The position numbers and the translations under genes are program-made. Below the pieces are notes generated by a model. That model worked only from the letters and a program-made list of their open reading frames with translations, was not told where the DNA came from and did no database searches. Positions 51,213 through 60,203 of a DNA stretch of 64,000 nucleotides are shown here, one piece after another. The stretch is from contig JAHNZQ020003147.1 of assembly GCA_019155205.2 (NCBI GenBank), forward strand, positions 1,732,746 through 1,796,745, read 5' to 3'. The first letter of the stretch is position 1; the number at the start of each line of letters is the position of its first letter. Source of the DNA: Gracilaria vermiculophylla. Its lineage: Eukaryota; Rhodophyta; Florideophyceae; Gracilariales; Gracilariaceae.

Positions 51213-53942
51213 ATGGGTGCGGCTCTTTCTCTCTGTATAAAACCCGAAATAGAATCTCGAAGCCATCGGACCACTTCTCCTCATGAAGAGTTCTATTTCA
51301 AATCCTCGGAAGATGATTTCTCGACGAACACGGCAAGCATATCTGAAGTACAACAAAATGCAAACCCTTTCGAAAGAAATATCGCAACCTTACTGGACGA
51401 GGAGGTTGCCCTGGCATATGTTTCGAGGGGGTACGCTTCGCTACCAAAATCTCACACTGCGAAAAAAATACAAGCTGTCGACGAGGGCACTCCCGACAAC
51501 TGGATCCCAAGAAGTCGTGATCTTATTCGCCTCACCGGAGCTCATCCCTTTAATAGCGAACCTCCGATAGTTCAACTTTTCGATCAAGGTTTTATAACTC
51601 CAAATTCTTTGCATTACGTGAGAAATCACGGACAATGTTCCCGTAATGATTGGTTGAGCCATAAACTCGTTATCAGTGGTCTTGTAGAACAAGAAATGGC
51701 TTTCACTATGGATGAAATGCTGGCTATGCCCAGTGCAAGTCTACCAGTCACAATGGTATGTGCAGGAAATAGACGTAAAGAACTAAATATGGTGAAACAG
51801 ACCAGAGGTTTTCACTGGGGACCCGCTGCAATCTCGACCAGTATCTGGACAGGAGTGAAGCTTACCCACTTGCTGCGCTTGTGCCGCGTGAAGCTGGAGG
51901 AAGCGAAATATGTATGTTTCTACGGGTCGGAGAAAGAGAGTTTGCCAGTTGGAACGTTTGGAGCTTCAGTAGGAATCGTCACCGCGCTGAATGATTTTTC
52001 CGGTATAATGGTTGCGTACAAGCAAAATGGAGAGCTTTTGCATCCGGACCATGGGTTTCCACTTCGGGTGATCATTCCAGGTTGGGTTGGAGCGCGTATG
52101 GTGAAATGGCTGGAGAAGATTGTAGTGTCCGACGAGCCATCGAAAAGCTTCTATCACGACCGGGACAACAAGATTTTCCCGGCTTTTGTCGATCACGAAT
52201 TAGCCGAGGCAGAAGGGTTTTGGAAAAAGGACGAGTACCTATTCAACGAACTCAATATCAATTCGGTCATTGTCTCTCCAGTAAACATGGAAACAGTTAG
52301 CATCAATTGTAAGGGCATGTATCCCATAAGAGGATACGCGTATTCCGGAGGAGGAAGAAAAATAACTCGAGTGGAAGTATCACTCGATAGAGGCATTTCA
52401 TGGAGGCTTTGTGAGTTGAAATTCCCGGAAGAGCGATTCAGTATGGCGCCCAGATATGGTTTGTACTACTGTTGGATGTTCTGGGAGTGCACCATTGACA
52501 TCAAAGAGTTGGTTCAGTGCGCAAAGAACGTTGGTGAAGTCAAATGTCGGGCATGGGATGTGTCAAACAATACACAACCTGCAGAACACAATTGGAACTT
52601 ACTAGGATATGGTAACAACAACCATTTTACAGTGAAAGTGGAATTGATTCAGACGGTATCTCCGCGCACAACGACGTCAATGGAAGGCTTGTGCACACAT
52701 GTACAATTTCTACATCCAACCGAGGCTGGCATAAATAGTAGCGGGTGGATGAGACCACAGAGAGCGGAGCTGTTGGAGAAGGCAATTCACTCCTCAACTC
52801 CAGAGGAGACAAAGAAAAGAGGTGATCAAGAGTTTGCGGAGTATTCAAGCGAACAAATTGCTGAGAATAACACTAAAGACTCCGTGTGGCTCGCCATTGA
52901 TGGAAAGGTTTACGATGCTACTTCTTACTTGAATGATCATCCAGGGGGTGCAGCATCTATCTTAGCTGCGGCTGGAAAAGATGCTTCTGAGTTATTCAAT
53001 TCCATTCATTCAGACACTGCAAAGCAAACGTTGGAGAAGTTCCTCATTGGAGAGGAAAAAGGCGCGAGTTACGGAAGGAGAAACACGAGCCAAAGGTCGA
53101 TTGGGAGAAAAAAAGATGGAATAATTGATGGAAACGAAAGATTGAAAGGAGAAGACGGTGTGATTGCGTTAAACTTGAATGACTGGCTCAGTTGCAAGCT
53201 TATTTCCCGAAAAGAAATCTCTCAAAACACGAGGCTCTTTAAATTTGAACTACCGACTCCTCGGCATCGGTTGGGACTGGCAGTTGGCAAACATGTTCTA
53301 GCGCGGGTCGTACAAGAAGGGAAACCACTGGTTCGACAATACACTCCCATCTCGGCGGCGGATGAAGAAGGATCATTTACGTTGTGCGTGAAAATATATT
53401 TCGCCGAAACAAATGGCGCTTTTGCCGCGGGTGGAAAAATGTCACTGTTCATGGAAAATATGAATGTTGGAGACAGATTAAGCATTACGGGGCCTTTTGG
53501 CCATGTGGAGTACATTGGAGATGGGCTTTTTCTCATAGATGGAAAAGAAAAAAAGGCCTCACAAATAGGTATGATATGTGGGGGAACAGGTATTACGCCA
53601 GCGTTTCAGGTGATGTCGAAGATATTTGCAACGAAAGATGACATGACCGGGGTGCATCTGATTTACGCCAATCGAAATGAAAATGACATTCTTCTTCGCG
53701 ATGAAGTGGACGAGATGGTTGAAAAGAAAAAAACATTTCGTGCGTGGTACACATTAGAAAATACTAGTATGGAGTGGAGGTATGGTGAGGGGCGCGTCAC
53801 AGAGCAAATGATCATGGAGCACATTCCAAAGGTTGCCGATGATACTTTGATATTTCTCTGCGGGCCACCACGGATGATTGAGGCATGCCTCAAGTTTGTG
53901 ACGAATGTGGGGCATTCGGAGGGCAGTGTGACATTATTTTGA
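51213..53942 (+). CDS. NIA: Assimilatory nitrate reductase (NAD(P)H), molybdenum-haem-FAD
   Basis: Single exon, 909 aa, full length for plant/algal enzymes. Domains in order: Mo-molybdopterin domain with the Mo-ligating Cys in VCAGNRR (about residue 183), and SVGIVTALND and HPDHGFPLR segments; dimerisation domain (about 350-490, with RAWDVSNNTQPAEHNWN); cytochrome b5 domain with haem His in HPGG (about 575) and HSDTA (about 598); FAD domain with RQYTPIS (about 707); NAD(P)H domain with GGTGITPAFQ (about 789), CGPPRMIE and a C-terminal Phe. It reduces nitrate to nitrite in the cytosol, first step of nitrate assimilation. The N-terminus MGAALSLC fits an N-myristoylation site with a nearby Cys. 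An out-of-frame ATG at 51206 overlaps the start. No nitrite reductase or transporter lies nearby. Confidence 0.96.
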   Translation: MGAALSLCIKPEIESRSHRTTSPHEEFYFKSSEDDFSTNTASISEVQQNANPFERNIATLLDEEVALAYVSRGYASLPKSHTAKKIQAVDEGTPDNWIPRSRDLIRLTGAHPFNSEPPIVQLFDQGFITPNSLHYVRNHGQCSRNDWLSHKLVISGLVEQEMAFTMDEMLAMPSASLPVTMVCAGNRRKELNMVKQTRGFHWGPAAISTSIWTGVKLTHLLRLCRVKLEEAKYVCFYGSEKESLPVGTFGASVGIVTALNDFSGIMVAYKQNGELLHPDHGFPLRVIIPGWVGARMVKWLEKIVVSDEPSKSFYHDRDNKIFPAFVDHELAEAEGFWKKDEYLFNELNINSVIVSPVNMETVSINCKGMYPIRGYAYSGGGRKITRVEVSLDRGISWRLCELKFPEERFSMAPRYGLYYCWMFWECTIDIKELVQCAKNVGEVKCRAWDVSNNTQPAEHNWNLLGYGNNNHFTVKVELIQTVSPRTTTSMEGLCTHVQFLHPTEAGINSSGWMRPQRAELLEKAIHSSTPEETKKRGDQEFAEYSSEQIAENNTKDSVWLAIDGKVYDATSYLNDHPGGAASILAAAGKDASELFNSIHSDTAKQTLEKFLIGEEKGASYGRRNTSQRSIGRKKDGIIDGNERLKGEDGVIALNLNDWLSCKLISRKEISQNTRLFKFELPTPRHRLGLAVGKHVLARVVQEGKPLVRQYTPISAADEEGSFTLCVKIYFAETNGAFAAGGKMSLFMENMNVGDRLSITGPFGHVEYIGDGLFLIDGKEKKASQIGMICGGTGITPAFQVMSKIFATKDDMTGVHLIYANRNENDILLRDEVDEMVEKKKTFRAWYTLENTSMEWRYGEGRVTEQMIMEHIPKVADDTLIFLCGPPRMIEACLKFVTNVGHSEGSVTLF

Positions 53943-54330
53943 GTGTTGATTTCAACAAATGTCGTTTATTCATGTCAGTGCCTGACTTTTGCAAGATTAT
54001 GTTTTGTACCTTTGATAGCCTATGGTAGCCTTAGAAGCTCCTATCGCCCTTGTGCGCCTGAGTGCACGCAGGTGTTCGCGCAGTCGCTCTCTTTGCCGCC
54101 TAGTACTTTATGGCCCCCATGGGTCGGTTCGAGACGGCACAGCTATCGCACTTGTCGACCAGACGCTAATGCAGATAAGCGGTAACGGAGCTCGGCTGTG
54201 TTACATGGTGAACATTTCTCCAGTCGCACTTTAAAACTTCACGCACTACGAGACGTCATTTATACGGCCGCAAGCAAAGTGCCAGAGACAGCAATTGCTT
54301 TGAGCAACCTCTTTTGGAAACCGATTTTCA
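53943..54330. other. Spacer between nitrate reductase and mS35
   Basis: 388 bp on the same strand; holds the nitrate reductase 3' end and the mS35 promoter. No motif recognised. Confidence 0.5.
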
Positions 54331-55110
54331 ATGATCCAAAACAGCAGGAGGTTGGCAAATTTGTGCCGAGCATGGAACGAAAAAAGCTGTCCGGCTGGTC
54401 GCTTTTTCATTTCACACAAATGCTATGCGAGTGATGCAAATCGGGGAAGCAACGGTTCCCGACCGGCAGATGATGACCCTGAGACCGTTATTGAAGATGA
54501 TCAGTTTGGTATGGATGGATTTGAAGTTATTGACGACATTGAAGAAGCAGATCCCGTGCAAGAGGTCATAAACATGGATGAAGAGGACATTACACCCGAA
54601 CTGGCTTCAGATCTTGTCGCTCGCATGGTTGAAGCCACAACTCGTAAGATGACTGAGCGAGCTTCTGCAAGTCTACTGCCCTTCATAACACCGCATACCA
54701 TATCGTGTCTGCGTGCAACCCGCATCTGCACCAACAAGATTCGAACGGCAATGCCTGAACCTCATTCTTATCCGATTGAAAAGAAGGTGACAGCGGAGCT
54801 CGACGTAGACTCACTAAAGTTGTCCGCATCAGCTGCAGAAGCGCTCAGAATTTTATGCGGACCTCGATGGAAGGAGGGACTTGTGCGCATTGGGTGTAAT
54901 CGGTTTCCGTCCTTGGAGGAGAACCGTGCCCATATCGTCACTCAAATTGATCGACTTGTTGCGGCGGCCCGCACCTCGGTCGGCGAAAGGCTCGATCTTA
55001 GACCTCTTAACTCATGGAATGAGATCAAGGAAGAAGTGGAGAGGGTTGCCACCGAGGAGGTAGAAGAGGCAGGGCATATTCAGTTTGTTCTGGGCGAAGC
55101 GAAACAATGA
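54331..55110 (+). CDS. MRPS35: Mitochondrial small-subunit ribosomal protein mS35
   Basis: Single exon, 259 aa. The first about 33 residues are basic with few acids (NSRRLANLCRAWNEK ... FFISHK), a mitochondrial presequence. An acidic linker follows, then the MRP-S28/mS35 domain (about 145-230): SYPIEKKVTAELDVDSL, ALRILCGPRW, IGCNRFPSLEENRAHIVTQIDRLV. The R-F-P ... E-N pattern near the end is the family signature as I know it (R-C/F-P followed by Q/E-N). It is a structural protein of the mitoribosome small subunit. Family recognised from pattern only, so moderately sure. Confidence 0.72.
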   Translation: MIQNSRRLANLCRAWNEKSCPAGRFFISHKCYASDANRGSNGSRPADDDPETVIEDDQFGMDGFEVIDDIEEADPVQEVINMDEEDITPELASDLVARMVEATTRKMTERASASLLPFITPHTISCLRATRICTNKIRTAMPEPHSYPIEKKVTAELDVDSLKLSASAAEALRILCGPRWKEGLVRIGCNRFPSLEENRAHIVTQIDRLVAAARTSVGERLDLRPLNSWNEIKEEVERVATEEVEEAGHIQFVLGEAKQ

Positions 55111-55382
55111 TCCATGTGTGGCCGGAAACTGGGCATTTTGCATTCAGTCAAGCTGAATCGAAAGTTTTTCTCCGTACACCATTCCAAGAGCAATGTTCAA
55201 GGGAAACACTGTAACACAGCGTTTTACAACAAGCTCCGATGACCCCTCGGCATCGGCAATGACCGGGCGAGGTTTGTGATATAGATCTCTCAACAATCGT
55301 TCTTTGACCTTAGATAGGTAACTGGTTGACTCGCCACGGTCTTGCAACTGTTTTATAAGCTTCCCTTGCTACCCGCTTTGCC

Positions 55383-55761
55383 ATGTCTGATCCGCAAGCA
55401 CCGTCCCAACCACCACAAGCCCATGCGAATGGCCAACATGAAGCCAACGCGCTGAAGCACAACGTGAAGAATATAGCGCAGAGCCTGGTCTCGATGATTG
55501 GCTTCGTAAGGGATGAAACTAGGAGTACGTCCACAGACTTTCTCGTTTTCAGATTTCTTGTTCAAACGTGTTCTCACATGTTGTTCCACACATTTAGGGC
55601 TACAATTCTTTCATTCTGTCGGAGTACAGGACGCCGAGGAGTTGTTACAAGTTCTTGAGGATAGAATTTTTGCACTGCTCACGAAACCTAGTCGTCGCGA
55701 AACAAGTTGCCCTGTTATGCTAGCGGACAACATATCTAATAACGATCAGTCTTCTGATTAG
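55383..55761 (+). CDS. Small helical protein of unknown function, two exons
   Basis: Exon 1 is 55383-55524 and exon 2 is 55598-55761; the 73-bp phase-1 intron begins GTACGT and ends TTTAG. The product is 101 aa. A Pro/Gln/Ala-rich N-terminus is followed by about 60 residues of amphipathic helix (NVKNIAQSLVSMIGFVRDE, then DAEELLQVLEDRIFALL) that may form a coiled coil, then a Ser/Asn-rich tail. Splicing joins two frames into one clean protein, which supports a real gene. Size and helicity recall small adaptor subunits such as Mediator or BLOC-type proteins, but I see no decisive signature. It lies on the same strand just after mS35. Confidence 0.6.
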
Positions 55762-56875
55762 AACAGCTGTGCAAAACCCGTCATACTCAAGGCTCGGCAC
55801 TCTACACGCTACAAAACAGACCAAAATTTTAGAGCAACGGCTCATGTTGTCCTCTGATCGCATTAACGTGGCGTCTAAACCGCTGCCCGTATGAAGTTTG
55901 TGGATTGAAATGATGAATAACTTCCAGCATTGCTCTTATAATTGAAAGTGGTTTGTTGTCACCCAGCTATTTTCGCAACGTGGTTAGCTGTAGGATCAAT
56001 GAAGCCGTCATTTGAAACCTCAAAGCTCCCGAAGCCCAACGCCTGATGAGTAAACATTTTCCGCCCCCAAACACTGGCCTTTTGGAGCCTCGGTTCTTCA
56101 ATCAACAATCAAATAGAAAGCCTCCCCGCCATTAAATCAGAGGTTCAGGGCTTTAGAATCAAGGGCCAAGATTTTCTTGTTCTACTCTGCTCCCCAGTCA
56201 AACTCGTTCTTGACTGAGGAATGGTTGTCCCTCTGTGTTTTCTTATTTTCCGGGCCCAGAACGATATCCACAACAATAGTTTTCCAGAGCCGCGACGAAG
56301 GTGGGCAAGGGGTCGCCGAGAACACGTTTCGTGATCGTCCTATTGATATGTCACGGGACTCGAACAGCAACCCTTTGCGGTAAACAATTCTATATCTAGA
56401 GTTGCTGACGTCATGCGGTGATTGTTGCTTCGGCTGTTTTTCCTGTTTGTCGTGCCGCGTTATTTTGAGAAATACCACGGGGAGGTGAGGCAGTTTGTTG
56501 GAGTTGGAATGTGAGCTACTTTCTGACCTACTTTGTTCAGAACTACACACACAACCTGAAACAGATTGAATACTTTACGTGGATTGCCACGAGCCCGTGG
56601 CTTCGTACCACATGAGAGATCCATCGAGAGTCGGAAACAGAGCAAAAACAACTGCTCTCTGATACAGTCAGTGAAGTAATCAAGCTTTACATCGGCCGTT
56701 TGGACCCACCCTTAAAATAACATTGAGCATGCTGAACTAAGACATTCAGCCCATTTAAAACCGAAATAATGGATATAGAACAACATATAAAGGAACGACA
56801 CAACCCAGTCATCCCAAATAACAACCAAGCGCAGCCGTCAACAAGACAAAAAAAGGAAAGTTCACTGATATTGCT
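55762..56875. other. Gene-free stretch of about 1.1 kb
   Basis: Between the helical protein and the end of the CCT-domain gene. Short frames on both strands have no recognisable content. Confidence 0.5.
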
Positions 56876-58294
56876 CTACTGCTGAGCCCGTCGACATTCT
56901 TCGACTTCTTCCTTTGTGGCGAAGCGACCGTTCACCCTTGGTCTCACCATAGCAATGCGCTTGCGACACGCGTATCGGACGGCTGTTCCCTGAGTTCTCA
57001 TGCTCTTCTTGTGGCGGAGCCTTTTCAAAGCTCTAGCGCGGTTCTCACGAGCTTGTTCCACGCTGCAGCCGCTTCGATCGAGCATTTGTCGCCTCCTCTT
57101 TTTCCTGCTTCCGCTCATAGGCTCAGGCCGTTTCGCAGGAGGTGTGGTAGGTGACATTCCAGCTTGTAGAGCCCTTCCAGCTGCCTGCATAGCCTGTGCC
57201 GTTCCCAAGTGGTAAGCGGTAGCATGCGCCAACATGTTATACTGCAAAAAGTCGTTGGGAGAGGCACCTGGCATAAATGCGACAGGTCTGCCCGAGTACT
57301 GCGCTGAAACGGCGTTTGCCAGCATCTGGGAGGAAAAGTGTGCCGGAATAGCGTACGGAATAAGGCCGGCCATGGCTGGGTTGAATGGAATGGTATTTGC
57401 ATGTAGAGGGTGGACAGCAGGGGCTGGCAGCGCAGACGACAGCGAAGTGGAAGACGACACGGGCGTTTTGGTGTTCTGGGGCTCGTTTTTCTGCTTGTTC
57501 TGTTCAGTGGTGGCAGACTGCTTGGGCTTCAGGCTGGGGGGCTTCGAATGAGATTCTTTCGATGAGGACGCGTTGGGAGCGGGCGTGTTGGCGTCTTCGA
57601 GCGGTTTGACGAGGTGCACCTTAGAGGTGATCTCCGGAGACGTGGTGGGCGACAGAACGGAAGTATCTGGCGGAGGGGTGACGGAGGAGCTTTGCGACTC
57701 TCGCGGTTGCGAGTGTGACTGAGTGTGGGCCATTTCGGCTTGGGGCTTCGTTCGCAAGAATGGAGAGGGGTCTGACAGGGGCAGGTGGGGCGTGGCGTGC
57801 CGCAAATCGGGAGTGGACATGAGACTGATGACGCCGTCATGGTTGCTGTCCGAGTGGTTTTCCGCGTCCAGAGAGAAGGGGTTGGGCGGATTGAAGAGCG
57901 CATTCATCTGGGCGCGGGTGCCGGCGATGCGCTGCATGCGGTTGTGCGAGGATTCATAAGGGGAGGTGGTGGCGGGTGTAAGAGCGGAGGAGCCGACGGG
58001 ATTTGGAGAGGAATAAAGATCCCTGAAGGTGGGGGAGGCGAAGGTGAGCGAATTGTAAAACGGGGCGGGGTCGGGGGAAGCAAGTATGTCGTTAATATGA
58101 GTGGTGGGATCCGGGGTGGGGTGGGAAAGACCGGAGACGATGTCGCGCAGGTTGGGAGTCATGCGCATGAAGCGCAGGTTGGAGGGGTCTACCATGGGGG
58201 GGGTGTGGGGGGGGTAGGGCACGGGCGCGGGGCGCGCTTGGGCACAAGGGGGGGGGGCGGACATGGGCGGAGCGGAAGGGGGCGTGGGCGGCAT
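56876..58294 (-). CDS. CCT-domain transcriptional regulator
   Basis: 472 aa from ATG 58294. Most of the protein is Pro/Ser/Thr/Asn-rich and probably disordered. Near the C-terminus (about residues 405-460) lies a CCT (CONSTANS, CO-like, TOC1) motif: REN, then ALKRLRHKKSMRTQGTAVRYACRKR, AMVRPRVNGRFATKEE; the RYACRK and RPRVNGRF cores are intact, preceded by a basic RKKRRR nuclear signal. In plants CCT proteins act in light, clock and flowering control through NF-Y-type complexes; here only DNA/NF-Y-linked regulation is inferred. No B-box or receiver domain. The start is uncertain because the frame stays open in GC-rich sequence up to 58789; in-frame ATGs also lie at 58264 and 58195. Confidence 0.8.
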   Translation of the reverse strand: MPPTPPSAPPMSAPPPCAQARPAPVPYPPHTPPMVDPSNLRFMRMTPNLRDIVSGLSHPTPDPTTHINDILASPDPAPFYNSLTFASPTFRDLYSSPNPVGSSALTPATTSPYESSHNRMQRIAGTRAQMNALFNPPNPFSLDAENHSDSNHDGVISLMSTPDLRHATPHLPLSDPSPFLRTKPQAEMAHTQSHSQPRESQSSSVTPPPDTSVLSPTTSPEITSKVHLVKPLEDANTPAPNASSSKESHSKPPSLKPKQSATTEQNKQKNEPQNTKTPVSSSTSLSSALPAPAVHPLHANTIPFNPAMAGLIPYAIPAHFSSQMLANAVSAQYSGRPVAFMPGASPNDFLQYNMLAHATAYHLGTAQAMQAAGRALQAGMSPTTPPAKRPEPMSGSRKKRRRQMLDRSGCSVEQARENRARALKRLRHKKSMRTQGTAVRYACRKRIAMVRPRVNGRFATKEEVEECRRAQQ

Positions 58295-58680
58295 TCCGAC
58301 GGCGAAATGAACGGCGGAGGGTGGAGGGGGGGGGGTGACGGTTGGAAGAAACGACTCGCACGAAGGCGACGCGCGGGCGCAACGGCCACGGCTGCGGCGG
58401 GCAGGGGAGCGCGAAACGGAAACGCGGTGGACGCGAGGGCGCGGAAGAGGACGGGAGGCGGGACGTCGGGCGGCAACGGCGGCGGCGACGGCGGAGCGGT
58501 GGTGGGTGCGTAAGCGGCGTGCAGCTCCGGGTAGACGTGCGACGACGCGGCGCCAGCTCGCACACGCGCACGCAAACGGCGTGAGCGAAGCGGCGGCGCG
58601 GCGGCATGGTGTCGGTTCGTGAAACGCCACCGGCCGTGTGCGGCCGATCTCCGAATCTCCCCTGAGGCGTGGTGCGCGCC

Positions 58681-58692
58681 CATTGGCCAATG
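58681..58692. promoter_or_regulatory. Palindromic CCAAT box
   Basis: CATTGGCCAATG, a perfect 12-bp palindrome of two CCAAT boxes in the spacer upstream of the CCT-domain gene. CCAAT is the NF-Y site. Confidence 0.5.
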
Positions 58693-58758
58693 CAAGAGGG
58701 CGGCGGATTTGGCAGCCGTGCTGCGCGCGTGAGTCCCATTTGTGCTCCGGCTCGCCGC

Positions 58759-58967
58759 GCGCTTTATCGCCGCCTTTTTTCGCACGCACCGCCCGACGCC
58801 TTCGCCATGCACAACGCGCCGCACGCGCTTTATCGCCGCGTCCTTTCTCGCCTACTGCTCGACACCATCGCCGTGCGCAACGCGCCGCGCGCGCTTTATC
58901 GCCGCCATCTATCTTACATGCCGCTCGACGCTATCGCCATGCGGAACGCGTCGCGCGCGCTCACGCG
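58759..58967. repeat. 66-bp tandem repeat, three copies plus a degenerate fourth
   Basis: The core GCGCTTTAT starts at exactly 58759, 58825 and 58891, with a degenerate version (GCGCTCACG) at 58957. Flanking sequence repeats too (TCGCC, ATGC, AACGCG). The fourth copy is the last part of the GST coding region, so the others may derive from it. On the minus strand the core reads ATAAAGCGC, a TATA-like motif facing the CCT-domain gene. Confidence 0.85.
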
Positions 58968-59621
58968 CCGCAGGTAGGCCTGCAGCGTCGCTGACGATTG
59001 CAGCAGCGCGTATCGCGCCGCCCACGCAAGCGCATAGCCCACCATGATGTCCGCGGCGCTGAAGCCGTCTCGGAACGGCTCGCACAAGTACTGCGCCGAG
59101 CGCAGCTGCTCCTCCAGCACCGGCACCACTCTGCGCTCAAACTCGTCTCTGGCCTCCCGCGCCGCGCACACATCGCGCTTCTCCTCGCTCAGCAGCTCCT
59201 CGTTTCTCCGAATCGTCCACAGCAGCGGGTCCATGGATGCCGCCGCGAACACGAAGAATCGCTTGTACACTGCGCTGGCCAGCACTTCGTCCCCCGTCGG
59301 CATCAATTTGGCGCGCTGCTTATCGCTCACAAGCGCAAGCAAAAAGTCGCATATCGCCGCCGACTCCGTCACCACCGTCTCTTGAGCGGACGCCTTGTGC
59401 AACACGTGCAGGATGGGAATTGCGCCCATGCGGTTCATTTCAAGCAATCGCCCTTGCTTGTGCTCTGCCGATTGTAGGTTCACTTGGCGAATATCGATAT
59501 CACAGGCGATCCCGAGCTCATGCACCAGCCACACCGCGCGCGTAGATCGCGTCGGCGCCATGTGATACAGCGTCAGCTGCACGCTGCTCAATGCGCCTTG
59601 CTGCACGTCCGCGCGTGCCAT
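58914..59621 (-). CDS. Glutathione S-transferase family protein
   Basis: Single exon, 235 aa. Residues about 16-100 are the thioredoxin-fold domain (LTLYHMAPTRSTRAVWLVHEL, then MNRMGAIPILHV with the cis-Pro and VVTESAAICDFL with the ES glutathione-binding pair). Residues 110-225 are the all-helical domain (FFVFAAASMDPLL ... LCEPFRDGFSAADIMVGYAL). It would conjugate glutathione to electrophiles or act as a glutathione-dependent reductase in the cytosol; Ser in STRAVW is the likely catalytic residue. The last 18 residues are encoded within the 66-bp repeat array. It is head-to-head with the RING gene. Confidence 0.87.
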   Translation of the reverse strand: MARADVQQGALSSVQLTLYHMAPTRSTRAVWLVHELGIACDIDIRQVNLQSAEHKQGRLLEMNRMGAIPILHVLHKASAQETVVTESAAICDFLLALVSDKQRAKLMPTGDEVLASAVYKRFFVFAAASMDPLLWTIRRNEELLSEEKRDVCAAREARDEFERRVVPVLEEQLRSAQYLCEPFRDGFSAADIMVGYALAWAARYALLQSSATLQAYLRRVSARDAFRMAIASSGM

Positions 59622-60203
59622 TATTCACAACAAACACTCACCAGCAGCAATTGCGGCAACTGCGCTCGGCGCCCACCCTTTCGCTGTCTGCGACATTCGA
59701 TGTCCACGACCGGGCAAACAACGGTACATACAGCCTTCTTGAGCGCTGCGTTACGCAACATCCTGACGCCTCCTCGTGCTTAGTCTACCGTTTTCTACGC
59801 GTGCCATGGGGCCACCCACTGCGCGGCATTGTTGTGTCGCCGAATCCAAGCCATGCGAAACTAACGGTCCACGTGGCCAGCGCTCCCCGACATGCCCCAC
59901 GTCCTCCCGCCGTCACACCGCACCCGGCCACGGCGCACTCTCCTCGTCAAAGTGCCACCCATCGTCGCTTCGCCCGCCCCATCGCCAGAGCCGTTGCGCC
60001 GCTTCGCCATCATGCCCTCCCCCACCCGTCACCACCCTCCCGCCGTTGGCCGCAGCGCTCATCGCTTGCGTCCTCGGCCCCGCTCCCGCACTACTTGTTC
60101 CCGCTCCATCCCTATCGCCGACTGCGTCAGCGCCCCCCAATCGATATCCTCCCTTTCTCTCCCCCTCACCAACTTCCTCAGCTAGGCGCCGCCCAGCGCC
60201 GTC
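59622..60203. promoter_or_regulatory. Divergent promoter region between GST and RING genes
   Basis: 582 bp between two start codons; C-rich on the plus strand toward the RING gene. No TATA box was identified. Plus-strand frames here are low-complexity Pro/Ser/Arg sequence. Confidence 0.4.

Noticed and set aside
54050..54190. tRNA-like GGTTCGAGAC near 54126
   Set aside because: No A-box or cloverleaf could be fitted around it.
56177..56651. Short overlapping frames on both strands after the helical protein gene
   Set aside because: No motif, no promoter sign, and ordinary length for chance frames.
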